Positions 8,558-16,712 of a DNA stretch of 64,000 nt are shown in pieces. The stretch lies in assembly GCF_009650435.1 (NCBI RefSeq), contig NZ_VVIP01000052.1:83974-147973 (forward strand), read 5' to 3'. The notes below the pieces were generated by a model. That model saw only the letters and a program-made list of their open reading frames with translations, was not told the origin of the DNA and did no database searches. Origin of the DNA: Foetidibacter luteolus. Lineage in GTDB: Bacteria > Bacteroidota > Bacteroidia > Chitinophagales > Chitinophagaceae. The position numbers were made by a program, and so were the translations under genes. Position 1 is the first letter of the stretch; every line of letters begins with the position of its first letter.

Positions 8558-8932
8558 ATGAGAATACTTATTGCTGAAGATGAGCCGCTTATGCTCAAAA
8601 CACTTGAACTTAAACTTAAAAAAGAAGGTTACGACGTGTTAGGGTGTCCCGATGGAAGAGACGCCCTTAATAAGATAAGCCATTTCATGCCCGATATGGT
8701 TATTACCGATATTATGCTGCCCTATGCTTCGGGCCTTGAAATAGTAAACGCTGTAAAAGCCATTGGCGAAAAAAATATTCCGGTTATCGTACTCTCTGCA
8801 ATGGGTCAGGAAAACACGGTAGAGGAAGCTTTTACACTTGGCGCAGATGATTACGTAACCAAGCCGTTCAGCCTTACAGAGCTGGCCATGCGCATAAAAA
8901 GGCTGGCAAGGTCATCCGTAAAAACAGCGTAA
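8558..8932 (+). CDS. CheY-like single-domain response regulator, paralogue
   Basis: A second receiver-only protein of 124 residues with E7-D8, Asp51 (MVITDIMLP) and Lys102 (YVTKPF). The ATG at 8558 aligns it exactly with its upstream paralogue; a longer reading from 8480 adds an unconserved leader. The 130-base gap before it is AT-rich and may hold a separate promoter. Paired receivers differing mostly in surface residues suggest separate targets or phosphate-sink roles. Confidence 0.92.
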   Translation: MRILIAEDEPLMLKTLELKLKKEGYDVLGCPDGRDALNKISHFMPDMVITDIMLPYASGLEIVNAVKAIGEKNIPVIVLSAMGQENTVEEAFTLGADDYVTKPFSLTELAMRIKRLARSSVKTA

Positions 8933-9238
8933 ACGCAGCATATAACCGTCTTTTAAGCTGTTTAGTCCCTTCTTATTGGTATTTTAATAGGTGCAGGCTA
9001 AAGCATCAGGTAGCTTTGCACTAATTAATATTCATCATGAAAAACACCATCTGCGGCTTAATGCTTCCGGTTTTTTATGAGCCAGGCCATATTACTGCTA
9101 TCGGGCTTTGGTTGTGTCACTCACTTGTACGCCTTGTTCGCTACTCGCCGTGGGGTAAATGCCCGCCTGGGTGCATGCAGGTAGCCTTGTAAAAACAAAT
9201 TCCGATACAATCATTTCATCACCATATCCAATATCACG
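8933..9238. other. Gap with TAnnTTTG box, short open frame and repeat core
   Basis: The 306-base gap has TAGCTTTG at 9011-9018, matching the Bacteroidota -7 element, followed by an ATG at 9037 whose frame runs into an R1 repeat core (GTTGTGTCACTCACTTGTAC, 9111-9130). The frame of about 50 codons translates the repeat and is not considered a gene. The box could drive the HEAT-GT2-sulfatase unit. Confidence 0.4.
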
Positions 9239-10333
9239 TTGCCTTTTCTTCTTAATATATTCTCCGGTTTTCTTCAGCCAGGTGTGTTATATAAGGTAAT
9301 TGTATTTTTTACCTCTGCTACTATACTATTCGTAGGTCTTACTTATCTGCACCTGTACAGGAAGAAGAAGGGTTTTTTTACCCGTAAAAGCATAGAGAAA
9401 AGCCTTGAGCTTTGGTTGAGCAAAGTAATGCTGGAAGATGAGGATGCAGAAAAGCCTATCATAATACCCGCCAAGTTTACCAAGCACTTTCGTAATCCCG
9501 CCAAAAGACAGTTTGCCATAAATGAACTGCTGAACATGAAGCGCAATTTTACCGGTTATACCGGCGACAATATTATTAAGCTGTACCTGCAAAGTGGATT
9601 TAAAAAAGACTCCATGAGCAAGTTCCGGAGCACAGTATGGCATAAAAAGGCAAAAGGCATTAACGAGTTGTACGTAATGAACCAGCAGGATATGATTCCC
9701 AAAATATTTAAGCATACCAATCATTACAATGAAATAGTACGCATGGAAGCCCAAACAGCCATGATTGGTTTTTTGGGATTTGAAGGCTTAAGATTTTTGG
9801 ATGTAGTTACGCAGCCGGTATCAGACTGGCAGCAGGTAAAAATACTGGAGCAGTTAAAAACGCTTGACCCCGGGGAAATGAAAAACATAGGAGCCTGGTT
9901 ACAGTCGCCAAACGATACCGTGGTAATTTTTGCCTTAAAGCTAACTGATGTGTACCAGCAGTTCCAGGTGTATGATGAAGTGGTAAGCTGCCTGGCGCAT
10001 ACCAATTCCAAAGTGCGTATGCTGGCTGTAAAAACACTGGTGCGTATTGATAATGAAACCACAGCGGCTGTATTAACAAGTCAATACAGTAAGGAAGCAG
10101 GGGTTAACCGCTACGCTATACTGGGCGCCATTAAAAGGGTAGCTACGGAAAATGAGCAGTCATTTTTAACCACGCAGCTTAGCGACGAAGATGATTTGAT
10201 AAAATTGGAGGCAGCCAAAGTGCTGGCATACTGTTGTGTGGATGGATTGGATATTCTCAAGCAAAAAGCAGCAGAAAATGCTGAACCCTATGAGCAGATT
10301 TACAGGCATGTAAAACGGGAGTTGCAGCGATGA
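9239..10333 (+). CDS. Membrane-anchored HEAT-repeat protein
   Basis: This 364-residue protein has one N-terminal membrane segment (about residues 16-38: VLYKVIVFFTSATILFVGLT) followed by a basic stretch and a long all-helical region with the spacing of HEAT repeats (for example NSKVRMLAVKTLVRI and DDLIKLEAAKVLAYC). It begins with TTG. Its last codons overlap the ATG of the glycosyltransferase gene (ATGA overlap), which implies translational coupling. HEAT repeats bind proteins, so a scaffold role for the adjacent glycan synthase or for the upstream receivers is plausible, but this is inference. Confidence 0.8.
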   Translation: MPFLLNIFSGFLQPGVLYKVIVFFTSATILFVGLTYLHLYRKKKGFFTRKSIEKSLELWLSKVMLEDEDAEKPIIIPAKFTKHFRNPAKRQFAINELLNMKRNFTGYTGDNIIKLYLQSGFKKDSMSKFRSTVWHKKAKGINELYVMNQQDMIPKIFKHTNHYNEIVRMEAQTAMIGFLGFEGLRFLDVVTQPVSDWQQVKILEQLKTLDPGEMKNIGAWLQSPNDTVVIFALKLTDVYQQFQVYDEVVSCLAHTNSKVRMLAVKTLVRIDNETTAAVLTSQYSKEAGVNRYAILGAIKRVATENEQSFLTTQLSDEDDLIKLEAAKVLAYCCVDGLDILKQKAAENAEPYEQIYRHVKRELQR

Positions 10334-11766
10334 ACATATTGCTTATCATATTAAAAGTTATTACTTTCTGCATACTTGCCTATTCTACATTGCTGTTCTT
10401 TTTTTATTTGTGGATTGGTATTTACGCCATTGGCGAAACAAGAAGGTATGTGCATAAAAATGGTTTTACAGATTACCGTATGCTGGCATCATCCCCGCAT
10501 GCTCCTTCCATCAGCATTATAGCACCTGCTTATAACGAGGGTGCAACCATTGTGGAAAATGTAAGATCGTTATTGTCTATTTATTATAGCAACCTGGAAC
10601 TTATTGTGGTAAATGACGGCAGTAAAGACGACTGCCTGCAAAAACTGATAGATACCTATAACCTGGAAAAAATTGATTTTTTTGTACGTTACCAGTTAAA
10701 AACCAAAACTGTAAGAGGTGTCTACAAAAGCCGCAACCCGGTATTTAAAAAGCTGATTGTGGTGGATAAGGAAAACGGCGGCAAGGCTGACGCGTTGAAC
10801 GTAGGGATTAACATTGCCAGCAATGATTTTACTATTTGTATAGATGTTGACTGCATATTGGAACAGGATGCCATTCTAAAAATGGTAAAGCCCTTTATCG
10901 AGGAAACGAAGATGAGGGTAATTGCATCAGGAGGGGTGATACGCATAGCCAACTCCTGTGAAGTAGAGGATGGCCGCCTGGTAAAAGTACACCTGCCCAG
11001 GCAATACCTGCCCCGCATGCAGGCCTTGGAATATATAAGGGCCTTTTTGCTGGGCCGTATGGCATGGAGCCGGTTGAACGGGCTGCTGTTGATATCCGGC
11101 GCTTTTGGCGCTTTTGATAAGGAAATAGTTATTAAATGCGGCGGGTACGACCATAATACAGTAGGTGAGGACATGGAACTGGTAGTGCGGATGCGCCGCT
11201 ATATGGAAGAACAGAAAGTACCTTATAAGGTTACATTTATTCCGGACCCGTTATGCTGGACGGAAGCACCGGCCTCTTATAAAATATTAGGCCGCCAGCG
11301 CAACCGGTGGACCCGCGGTACCTACGAAACACTTAAGTTTCACAAGAAGCTTTTCTTTAACCCGCGTTACGGTTTGCTGGGTATGCTTAGCTACCCTTAC
11401 TGGTTCTTCTTTGAAATGCTGGCGCCCGTTATTGAATTTTTCGGGTTTATTGTATTTCTTTTTCTTGCCGGCTTTGGCATGATTGAATGGGATACATTTT
11501 TTGTACTGCTTTTGTTTGTGATAAGTTTCGGTTACCTGTATTCTTCATTCGCGGTATTTATGGAAGTAATAACGTATAACCAGTACAAGCGCAAAACAGA
11601 AATAGCCAGCCTGCTGCTTTCCGCCCTTACAGAGCCATTTAATTTTCACCCGTTTGTGGTATGGAGCGGTATACAGGGGTACATCAATATCATCAGAAAA
11701 AAGAAAGCCTGGGGCGATATGACCCGGCAGGGTTTTCAAAAAACGCAACCTGCAAAAACGGCCTGA
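10330..11766 (+). CDS. Processive family 2 membrane glycosyltransferase
   Basis: A GT2 enzyme of the PgaC/hyaluronan-synthase type, 478 residues. An N-terminal membrane helix precedes the GT-A domain, which shows IIAPAYNEG (UDP-sugar binding), VVNDGSKDD, the DVD metal motif in CIDVDCILE, the acceptor-site GEDMEL and the R-Q-R-N-R-W-T-R-G motif of processive synthases. Three or four C-terminal helices follow. It overlaps the HEAT gene by four bases and is followed 3 bases later by the LtaS-like gene. The polymer made is unknown; the processive motif predicts a homopolymer or two-sugar repeat secreted across the inner membrane. Confidence 0.93.
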   Translation: MNILLIILKVITFCILAYSTLLFFFYLWIGIYAIGETRRYVHKNGFTDYRMLASSPHAPSISIIAPAYNEGATIVENVRSLLSIYYSNLELIVVNDGSKDDCLQKLIDTYNLEKIDFFVRYQLKTKTVRGVYKSRNPVFKKLIVVDKENGGKADALNVGINIASNDFTICIDVDCILEQDAILKMVKPFIEETKMRVIASGGVIRIANSCEVEDGRLVKVHLPRQYLPRMQALEYIRAFLLGRMAWSRLNGLLLISGAFGAFDKEIVIKCGGYDHNTVGEDMELVVRMRRYMEEQKVPYKVTFIPDPLCWTEAPASYKILGRQRNRWTRGTYETLKFHKKLFFNPRYGLLGMLSYPYWFFFEMLAPVIEFFGFIVFLFLAGFGMIEWDTFFVLLLFVISFGYLYSSFAVFMEVITYNQYKRKTEIASLLLSALTEPFNFHPFVVWSGIQGYINIIRKKKAWGDMTRQGFQKTQPAKTA

Positions 11767-11769
11767 TAA

Positions 11770-13821
11770 ATGGACAATCATCCTAAAAAAAATTTTTGGC
11801 AAACAACCGTGCTGGCGGTTAAAGATTTTACACCACGTTACCTGGTGTTGCTGTTGCTTTTTGTGTTGTTACGTTTGGTTGAGTTGGTTTACGACAGCAT
11901 AAATCACGGCCTTAACAGCGATTTTGTGTCTGTCTTTTTAAATGGCGTGCTAAAAGATATTGGTTTTGTACTTTCTGCCGGGTTGCCCTTGGTGTTGATA
12001 TACTTATTGCTTTTCCTGCTAAGCAGGCGTGCAGCAAACATTTTTTTTATCATTACTGCAATCCTGTTATGTGTTATACAGGCAGCCCTGCTGTTATATT
12101 TTCAAAATACACTGGTACCGCTTGGCGGAGATTTATGGGGATATACCATGGCCGATATTAAGCAAACTGTTGGCGCCGCAGGCATTGGCTTTTTACCTGT
12201 ACTGATATTGGTTTTGCTGATAGTAGCAGTTGTTTTCTTGATGGTATATGTTCCCGGAAAATTAAAGTTGCCGGCTGTTGCCCCGGCTGTTGTGTTGGTG
12301 GTATTCATTCTTTGCCGTTTGCTGAATGTAGCAGCTTTAACATCATCCATTCAATTAAAAGCGGAGTATGCCAATAACCTGGCGCTTAATAAATCTTACT
12401 TTTTTTATACGGAAAGTTTCCGGCATTTTTTTCCTGTAGAAGATGCGGGGCCGGATATTTATGCAGATAGTTATATTGGAGATTATGGTAATGAAACAGG
12501 GCCTGCGCCTGTTTTAAAGCAATTTGCGTATGTGAATGAGGGTGAATATCCGTTTCTTCACAAGGAAGAAACGCAGGATGTATTGTCAGCATTTTTCAGT
12601 AATGCATCCGGCCGGCCAAACATTGTGGTGCTGGTTGTGGAAGGCCTGGGCAGGGCGTTTAGCAATGAGGGTGCTTACCTGGGCAGTTATACGCCATTTA
12701 TTGATTCTCTTTCGCAGCATAGCCTTTATTGGGAAAACTGTTTAAGCGGTGGTGGAAGAACTTTTGCTGTATTGCCAACTTTGCTGGGCTCTTTGCCATT
12801 TGCAAAAAATGGTTTTGCCGCCCTGGGCAATGTTATGCCGCAGCACAATACCTTGCTAAGCCTGCTGCAGTTTAATGGCTACAGCACATCATTTTATTAT
12901 GGAGGCGATTCCCGTTTTGATAACATGGATTTATTCCTGAACAAGGGGAACATCAACAGTATTTACGACGTTAAGACTTTCCCGGCAGGATATAGCAGGC
13001 TACCTTCCGGTGCGGCAGGGGAAAGTTGGGGATATGGAGATAAAGAATTGTTCAGGTGGTATTTTAATTCAACACCGCAAGCAAGGCAAAAGCCAGGGGT
13101 ATCGGTATTGCTTACACTTGCCACACATAGTCCTTTTTTGGTTAATGACCAGCAGAAATATCTTGACCAGTTTGAGAAGAGAATGGATGCGCTGGCTTTT
13201 AGCGAAACAGAGAAGAGCAAGGCCCGTAATTTTAAAATGCAATATGCCAGTGTGCTTTTTACGGATGATGCCATCCGATATTTTTTTGAAGAGTACGCCC
13301 GGAGAAATGATTTTGCCAATACCATTTTTGTAATTACGGGAGACCACCAGATGCCGGAACTGCCTATGAACAACAAGGTTGACCGGTATCATGTGCCATT
13401 GATGATATATTCGCCGATGTTGAAAAGAACAGCTAAGTTTTCATCCATCGTTTCGCATTTTGATGTGGCTGCATCGTTGCTGGCAATGCTTAAAAGCACC
13501 AGCAACATAAAAACACCTTCATTAGTAAGCTGGATTGGCAGTGGGTTGGATACCGCCCGTGGTTTCAGGAATGTTCATGCTTACCCCATGATGCAAACCA
13601 AGAATGATTTGCTGGATTTTACAATGGGCAATAATATGATCAATGGCAGCACCCTGTACGAGATGAACAATAGCCTGGAACTATCAATACAAAAAGATGA
13701 CGCTGCTTATAACCGCCTGAAAGGCATGTTTGACAGGTTTAAGCAAAAGAATACTGCAATGGTGGGAGGCGCTAAGTTGTTACCTGATTCTATTTATGCT
13801 AATTACCGGCCCACCCGGTAG
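11770..13821 (+). CDS. LtaS/sulfatase-superfamily membrane enzyme
   Basis: This 683-residue protein has five predicted N-terminal membrane helices (about 20-200) and a large periplasmic alkaline-phosphatase-superfamily domain. Metal and catalytic motifs include VVLVVEGLGR with the metal-binding Glu, the Thr-containing GGGRTFAVLPTLLGSLP where the nucleophile lies, and VITGDHQMPE with the Asp-His metal pair. Relatives transfer glycerol phosphate or phosphoethanolamine (LtaS, OpgB, EptA). It begins 3 bases after the GT2 gene, suggesting it decorates that polymer with a phospho-substituent. The donor specificity cannot be read from the sequence. Confidence 0.88.
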   Translation: MDNHPKKNFWQTTVLAVKDFTPRYLVLLLLFVLLRLVELVYDSINHGLNSDFVSVFLNGVLKDIGFVLSAGLPLVLIYLLLFLLSRRAANIFFIITAILLCVIQAALLLYFQNTLVPLGGDLWGYTMADIKQTVGAAGIGFLPVLILVLLIVAVVFLMVYVPGKLKLPAVAPAVVLVVFILCRLLNVAALTSSIQLKAEYANNLALNKSYFFYTESFRHFFPVEDAGPDIYADSYIGDYGNETGPAPVLKQFAYVNEGEYPFLHKEETQDVLSAFFSNASGRPNIVVLVVEGLGRAFSNEGAYLGSYTPFIDSLSQHSLYWENCLSGGGRTFAVLPTLLGSLPFAKNGFAALGNVMPQHNTLLSLLQFNGYSTSFYYGGDSRFDNMDLFLNKGNINSIYDVKTFPAGYSRLPSGAAGESWGYGDKELFRWYFNSTPQARQKPGVSVLLTLATHSPFLVNDQQKYLDQFEKRMDALAFSETEKSKARNFKMQYASVLFTDDAIRYFFEEYARRNDFANTIFVITGDHQMPELPMNNKVDRYHVPLMIYSPMLKRTAKFSSIVSHFDVAASLLAMLKSTSNIKTPSLVSWIGSGLDTARGFRNVHAYPMMQTKNDLLDFTMGNNMINGSTLYEMNNSLELSIQKDDAAYNRLKGMFDRFKQKNTAMVGGAKLLPDSIYANYRPTR

Positions 13822-13832
13822 TTAATGCTTTT

Positions 13833-13920
13833 CTACCCGGGTCTGAAAAGCCGCCCAAAGTACCGGACGATGAACGGATTGCGACGCAACGAAGTCGCCA
13901 CGAAGAACTATCGCTGGTAT
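13833..13920. repeat. Dispersed repeat R1, near-complete copy
   Basis: Includes CTACCCGGGTCTGAAAAG, the GATTGCGACGCAAC core at 13877-13890, and the terminal TCGCTGGTAT. It matches 48356-48450 and, inverted, 41341-41418. It lies 11 bases after the sulfatase-like gene. The TTCGACAAGCTCAGACTGAC arm of another common repeat follows at about 13968-13987. Confidence 0.85.
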
Positions 13921-14032
13921 TATAATCGTGAATGGTGAATCAATGCGGGGTTCTATATCCCCCCTATTCGACAAGCTCAGACTGACAGCACTAAGGGAAC
14001 AACATTGGAGGTGAACAGTTTGATAGGTGTAA

Positions 14033-15349
14033 CTACAACTCTTCCAGCATTTTTACCACGCCCTCTTTACGGAGTATCAGGTAACCAAGCCTGTCGTTAC
14101 TGATGCCTTCTTTTAACTGATAACTGAACAATAACTGATCGTCTTTAACCTCTGTTTCAAAATACCGGAACTGGATATTGGGATATTGTTTAAGGCCTTC
14201 GCCAATTTCGTATAAGTGGGTGGAGAGCACAAACAAAGCGTTTTTCATTTTACGCAATCCTTCCACAACTGCTGTGCTGCACTTCATGGCATCCTGTACA
14301 TTGGTGCCCTTGAATAATTCGTCAATCAGTATCAGCCATTTTTTGCCATCGCTTATCTTTTCGATAGTCTTGCGTATGCGCTGTACTTCGTTGAAGAAAT
14401 AACTTTCTCCCTTAACAATATTATCGGCTACTTGTATGTTGCTCAGCAAGCCATCAAACAGGGTAAGTTGCATAGCCGCTGCCGGTACCGCCATGCCTAT
14501 ATGGGCAAGGTAAACGGCAACGCCAACAGCTTTTATAAATGTGCTTTTGCCGCCCATATTGGCGCCGGTAAGAAATAAAAAATTCTTGTGCGGTGTAAGG
14601 CCTATGGTATAAGGTACAGGCGACCGCAGTAACGGATGAAACAATCCTTCTACAGTAACGAATGGCTGCTCCTCTTTGCTGAATACCGGGAACTGGTAAC
14701 CAAACTGCATGCAGGCGGTGGCCATACTGTAATAAGCATCAAGCCTGCTGTAAATGCTTACAAGTTCATTAGCCTGCTCTTTATACCTTGTTCTTAAAAA
14801 AGCACCTGTTTCCAGTATTTGCGAAGGAGTAAGGCCTTTGGCTTTATCAAGGGCCAGCATATTTTGTATATCGGGCAGTTGCAGCAGCCTGCTAATGCGG
14901 TCCAGCATGTTTTGCAGCAATGTTGGAGTATCGCCTGCGGATAGCAAAGTATGTAGCTGGTACATGCCTTTTACAAAATCCAGGAAATGGTTAACGGAGT
15001 AACGGATGATACTGTAATCAGGCCCGCTGATGAGCTTATAGTACAGGCTGCTGATATAATTAGGGTGCGATGGGATATCATCCAGTGCGGTTTCATAATA
15101 GCGTTGAATAACCATCACTGTTCCGTTGGAAATAACCTGTGGCCACTGGGTGTGGATGCCGATGATTTTTTGAATGGTTTGCTGGGTTTCGGTAATATCC
15201 TTAAGGTTGTCAAGGGGGCGGCTTATTAACTGGTGCAGCATATCTCTGCCGCCATTGGTACGGGCGAAATCAATATGATGAGCTACGGACTGTTCTTCAT
15301 CATGTGTAAAAATAGATAAATCGCTGATGGTGGTTTTATCTGCCTGCAT
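14033..15349 (-). CDS. MutS-family ATPase lacking the mismatch-recognition domain
   Basis: This 438-residue protein has a helical lever/clamp region (about 20-235) and a MutS domain V ATPase. Walker A is TGANMGGKST (261-270). Walker B is LILIDELFKGT, and the signature region DAMKCSTAVVEGL and switch His in STHLYEIG follow. The N-terminal mismatch-binding domain with its Phe-x-Glu motif is absent, as is the C-terminal nuclease (Smr) domain of MutS2. Such short MutS homologues are common in Bacteroidota, and their substrate is undefined. It is encoded 18 bases downstream of pyrC on the same strand. Confidence 0.88.
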   Translation of the reverse strand: MQADKTTISDLSIFTHDEEQSVAHHIDFARTNGGRDMLHQLISRPLDNLKDITETQQTIQKIIGIHTQWPQVISNGTVMVIQRYYETALDDIPSHPNYISSLYYKLISGPDYSIIRYSVNHFLDFVKGMYQLHTLLSAGDTPTLLQNMLDRISRLLQLPDIQNMLALDKAKGLTPSQILETGAFLRTRYKEQANELVSIYSRLDAYYSMATACMQFGYQFPVFSKEEQPFVTVEGLFHPLLRSPVPYTIGLTPHKNFLFLTGANMGGKSTFIKAVGVAVYLAHIGMAVPAAAMQLTLFDGLLSNIQVADNIVKGESYFFNEVQRIRKTIEKISDGKKWLILIDELFKGTNVQDAMKCSTAVVEGLRKMKNALFVLSTHLYEIGEGLKQYPNIQFRYFETEVKDDQLLFSYQLKEGISNDRLGYLILRKEGVVKMLEEL

Positions 15350-15367
15350 TGGTATTGTTTAGTTGGA

Positions 15368-16708
15368 TTAGTGCCGTTCGAACTGAAGCCTTAAACCAGC
15401 TTTAGATTCATCAACCACCCCATTTCCATAAACCTTATGGCCATTCACAAAAGTATTAACGATTGTAGCGGGAAAGCTGAAGCCTTCCAGCGGGCTCCAG
15501 CCACATTTGTATAAGATGTTTTCTTTTGAAACGGTATAGGCTTTATTAAGGTCAACCAGCACAAGGTCGGCATGGTAATCTTCACGTATGTAACCGCGTT
15601 CTTTAATGTCAAAACAATCGGCTACAGCATGACTCATTTTTTGCACTACTTTTTCAAGTGAAATTTTGCCCTGCTGTACATAATGTAACATGAGCAACAA
15701 AGAGTGTTGAACCAGCGGCAGGCCGGCATGCGCTTTTTCGTAGGGCTCATCTTTTTCGGCCCAGGTATGCGGGGCATGGTCTGTAGCAATAACATCCAGC
15801 CTGTCGTCCAGCAAGGCTTCCCACAAAGCTGCCCTGTTATGTGGTGCCTTAATAGCGGGATTGCATTTAATACGGTTGCCAAGCTCGGCATAATCGTTGC
15901 TGGTAAAATGCAGGTGGTGTACGCAAACTTCTGTAGTAATGCGTTTATCTTTCAAGGGAAGCATGTTGGTAAAAAGCGGCAGTTCTCTTTCCGTAGATAT
16001 ATGCAATATGTGTAACCTGCTGTTGTATTTTTTTGCAAATTGTATGGCCTTGAAAGACGATTCAAAACAGGCCTCTTCGTCGCGGATGATAGGGTGGTCT
16101 GATGGTTCCAATGTGCCCTTTTCAGCCTTCAGCCTGGCCAGGTTGGCCTTGATGATAGATTCTTCCTCGCAATGCGTGGCTATCAGTATTTCGCTGCCTG
16201 CGAAAACCTTATCCAGTACCAGCGGGTTATCAACAAGCAGGTTACCTGTAGATGAGCCCATGAACATTTTTATGCCGCATACCTCATTTTTCTTTTTGTT
16301 GGTTTTAAGCACCTCTTCAATGTTGTCGTTAGAGGTGCCCATGTAAAAGGAATAGTTGGCAACAGATGTTTTAGAAGCTATGCTGTACTTGTCTTCCAGT
16401 AATTCCTGTGTAAACACCGGCGGATTGGTATTGGGCATTTCCATAAAACTCGTTACACCGCCTGCTACTGCTGCCCTTGATTCCGTGTGTATGTTTGCCT
16501 TATGGGTAAGGCCGGGCTCCCGAAAATGCACCTGGTCATCTATAGCGCCGGGCAGCAGGTGCAGGCCGGTGCCATCAATTTCTACTACATTAAAACTGGT
16601 GTTTATACTACCTGCTATTTGCTTAATTTTGCCGTTCTTTACAAGAACATCTCCATGAGTGATTTTTCCCTCGTTAACTATACCAGTATTTTTAATCAAA
16701 TAATCCAT
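15368..16708 (-). CDS. pyrC: Dihydroorotase (PyrC, class I-like)
   Basis: Amidohydrolase of the pyrimidine pathway, 446 residues, converting carbamoyl-aspartate to dihydroorotate. The metal site is visible as GIKMFMGSS (carboxylated Lys), ATHCEEE, LHILHIST and VIATDHAPHT. The first metal motif reads D-Q-V-H-F-R (residues 58-63) where most members have H-x-H; Gln replaces the first His. I recall this variant in other Bacteroidota dihydroorotases, so it is probably lineage-typical and not inactivating. The start is 4 bases from the start of the divergent outer-membrane gene. Confidence 0.9.
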   Translation of the reverse strand: MDYLIKNTGIVNEGKITHGDVLVKNGKIKQIAGSINTSFNVVEIDGTGLHLLPGAIDDQVHFREPGLTHKANIHTESRAAVAGGVTSFMEMPNTNPPVFTQELLEDKYSIASKTSVANYSFYMGTSNDNIEEVLKTNKKKNEVCGIKMFMGSSTGNLLVDNPLVLDKVFAGSEILIATHCEEESIIKANLARLKAEKGTLEPSDHPIIRDEEACFESSFKAIQFAKKYNSRLHILHISTERELPLFTNMLPLKDKRITTEVCVHHLHFTSNDYAELGNRIKCNPAIKAPHNRAALWEALLDDRLDVIATDHAPHTWAEKDEPYEKAHAGLPLVQHSLLLMLHYVQQGKISLEKVVQKMSHAVADCFDIKERGYIREDYHADLVLVDLNKAYTVSKENILYKCGWSPLEGFSFPATIVNTFVNGHKVYGNGVVDESKAGLRLQFERH

Positions 16709-16712
16709 ATCT

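Noticed and set aside
9037..9190. Short frame after the TAGCTTTG box
   Set aside because: Most of it translates the R1 repeat core, and no homologue is recognised; treated as an intergenic artefact.
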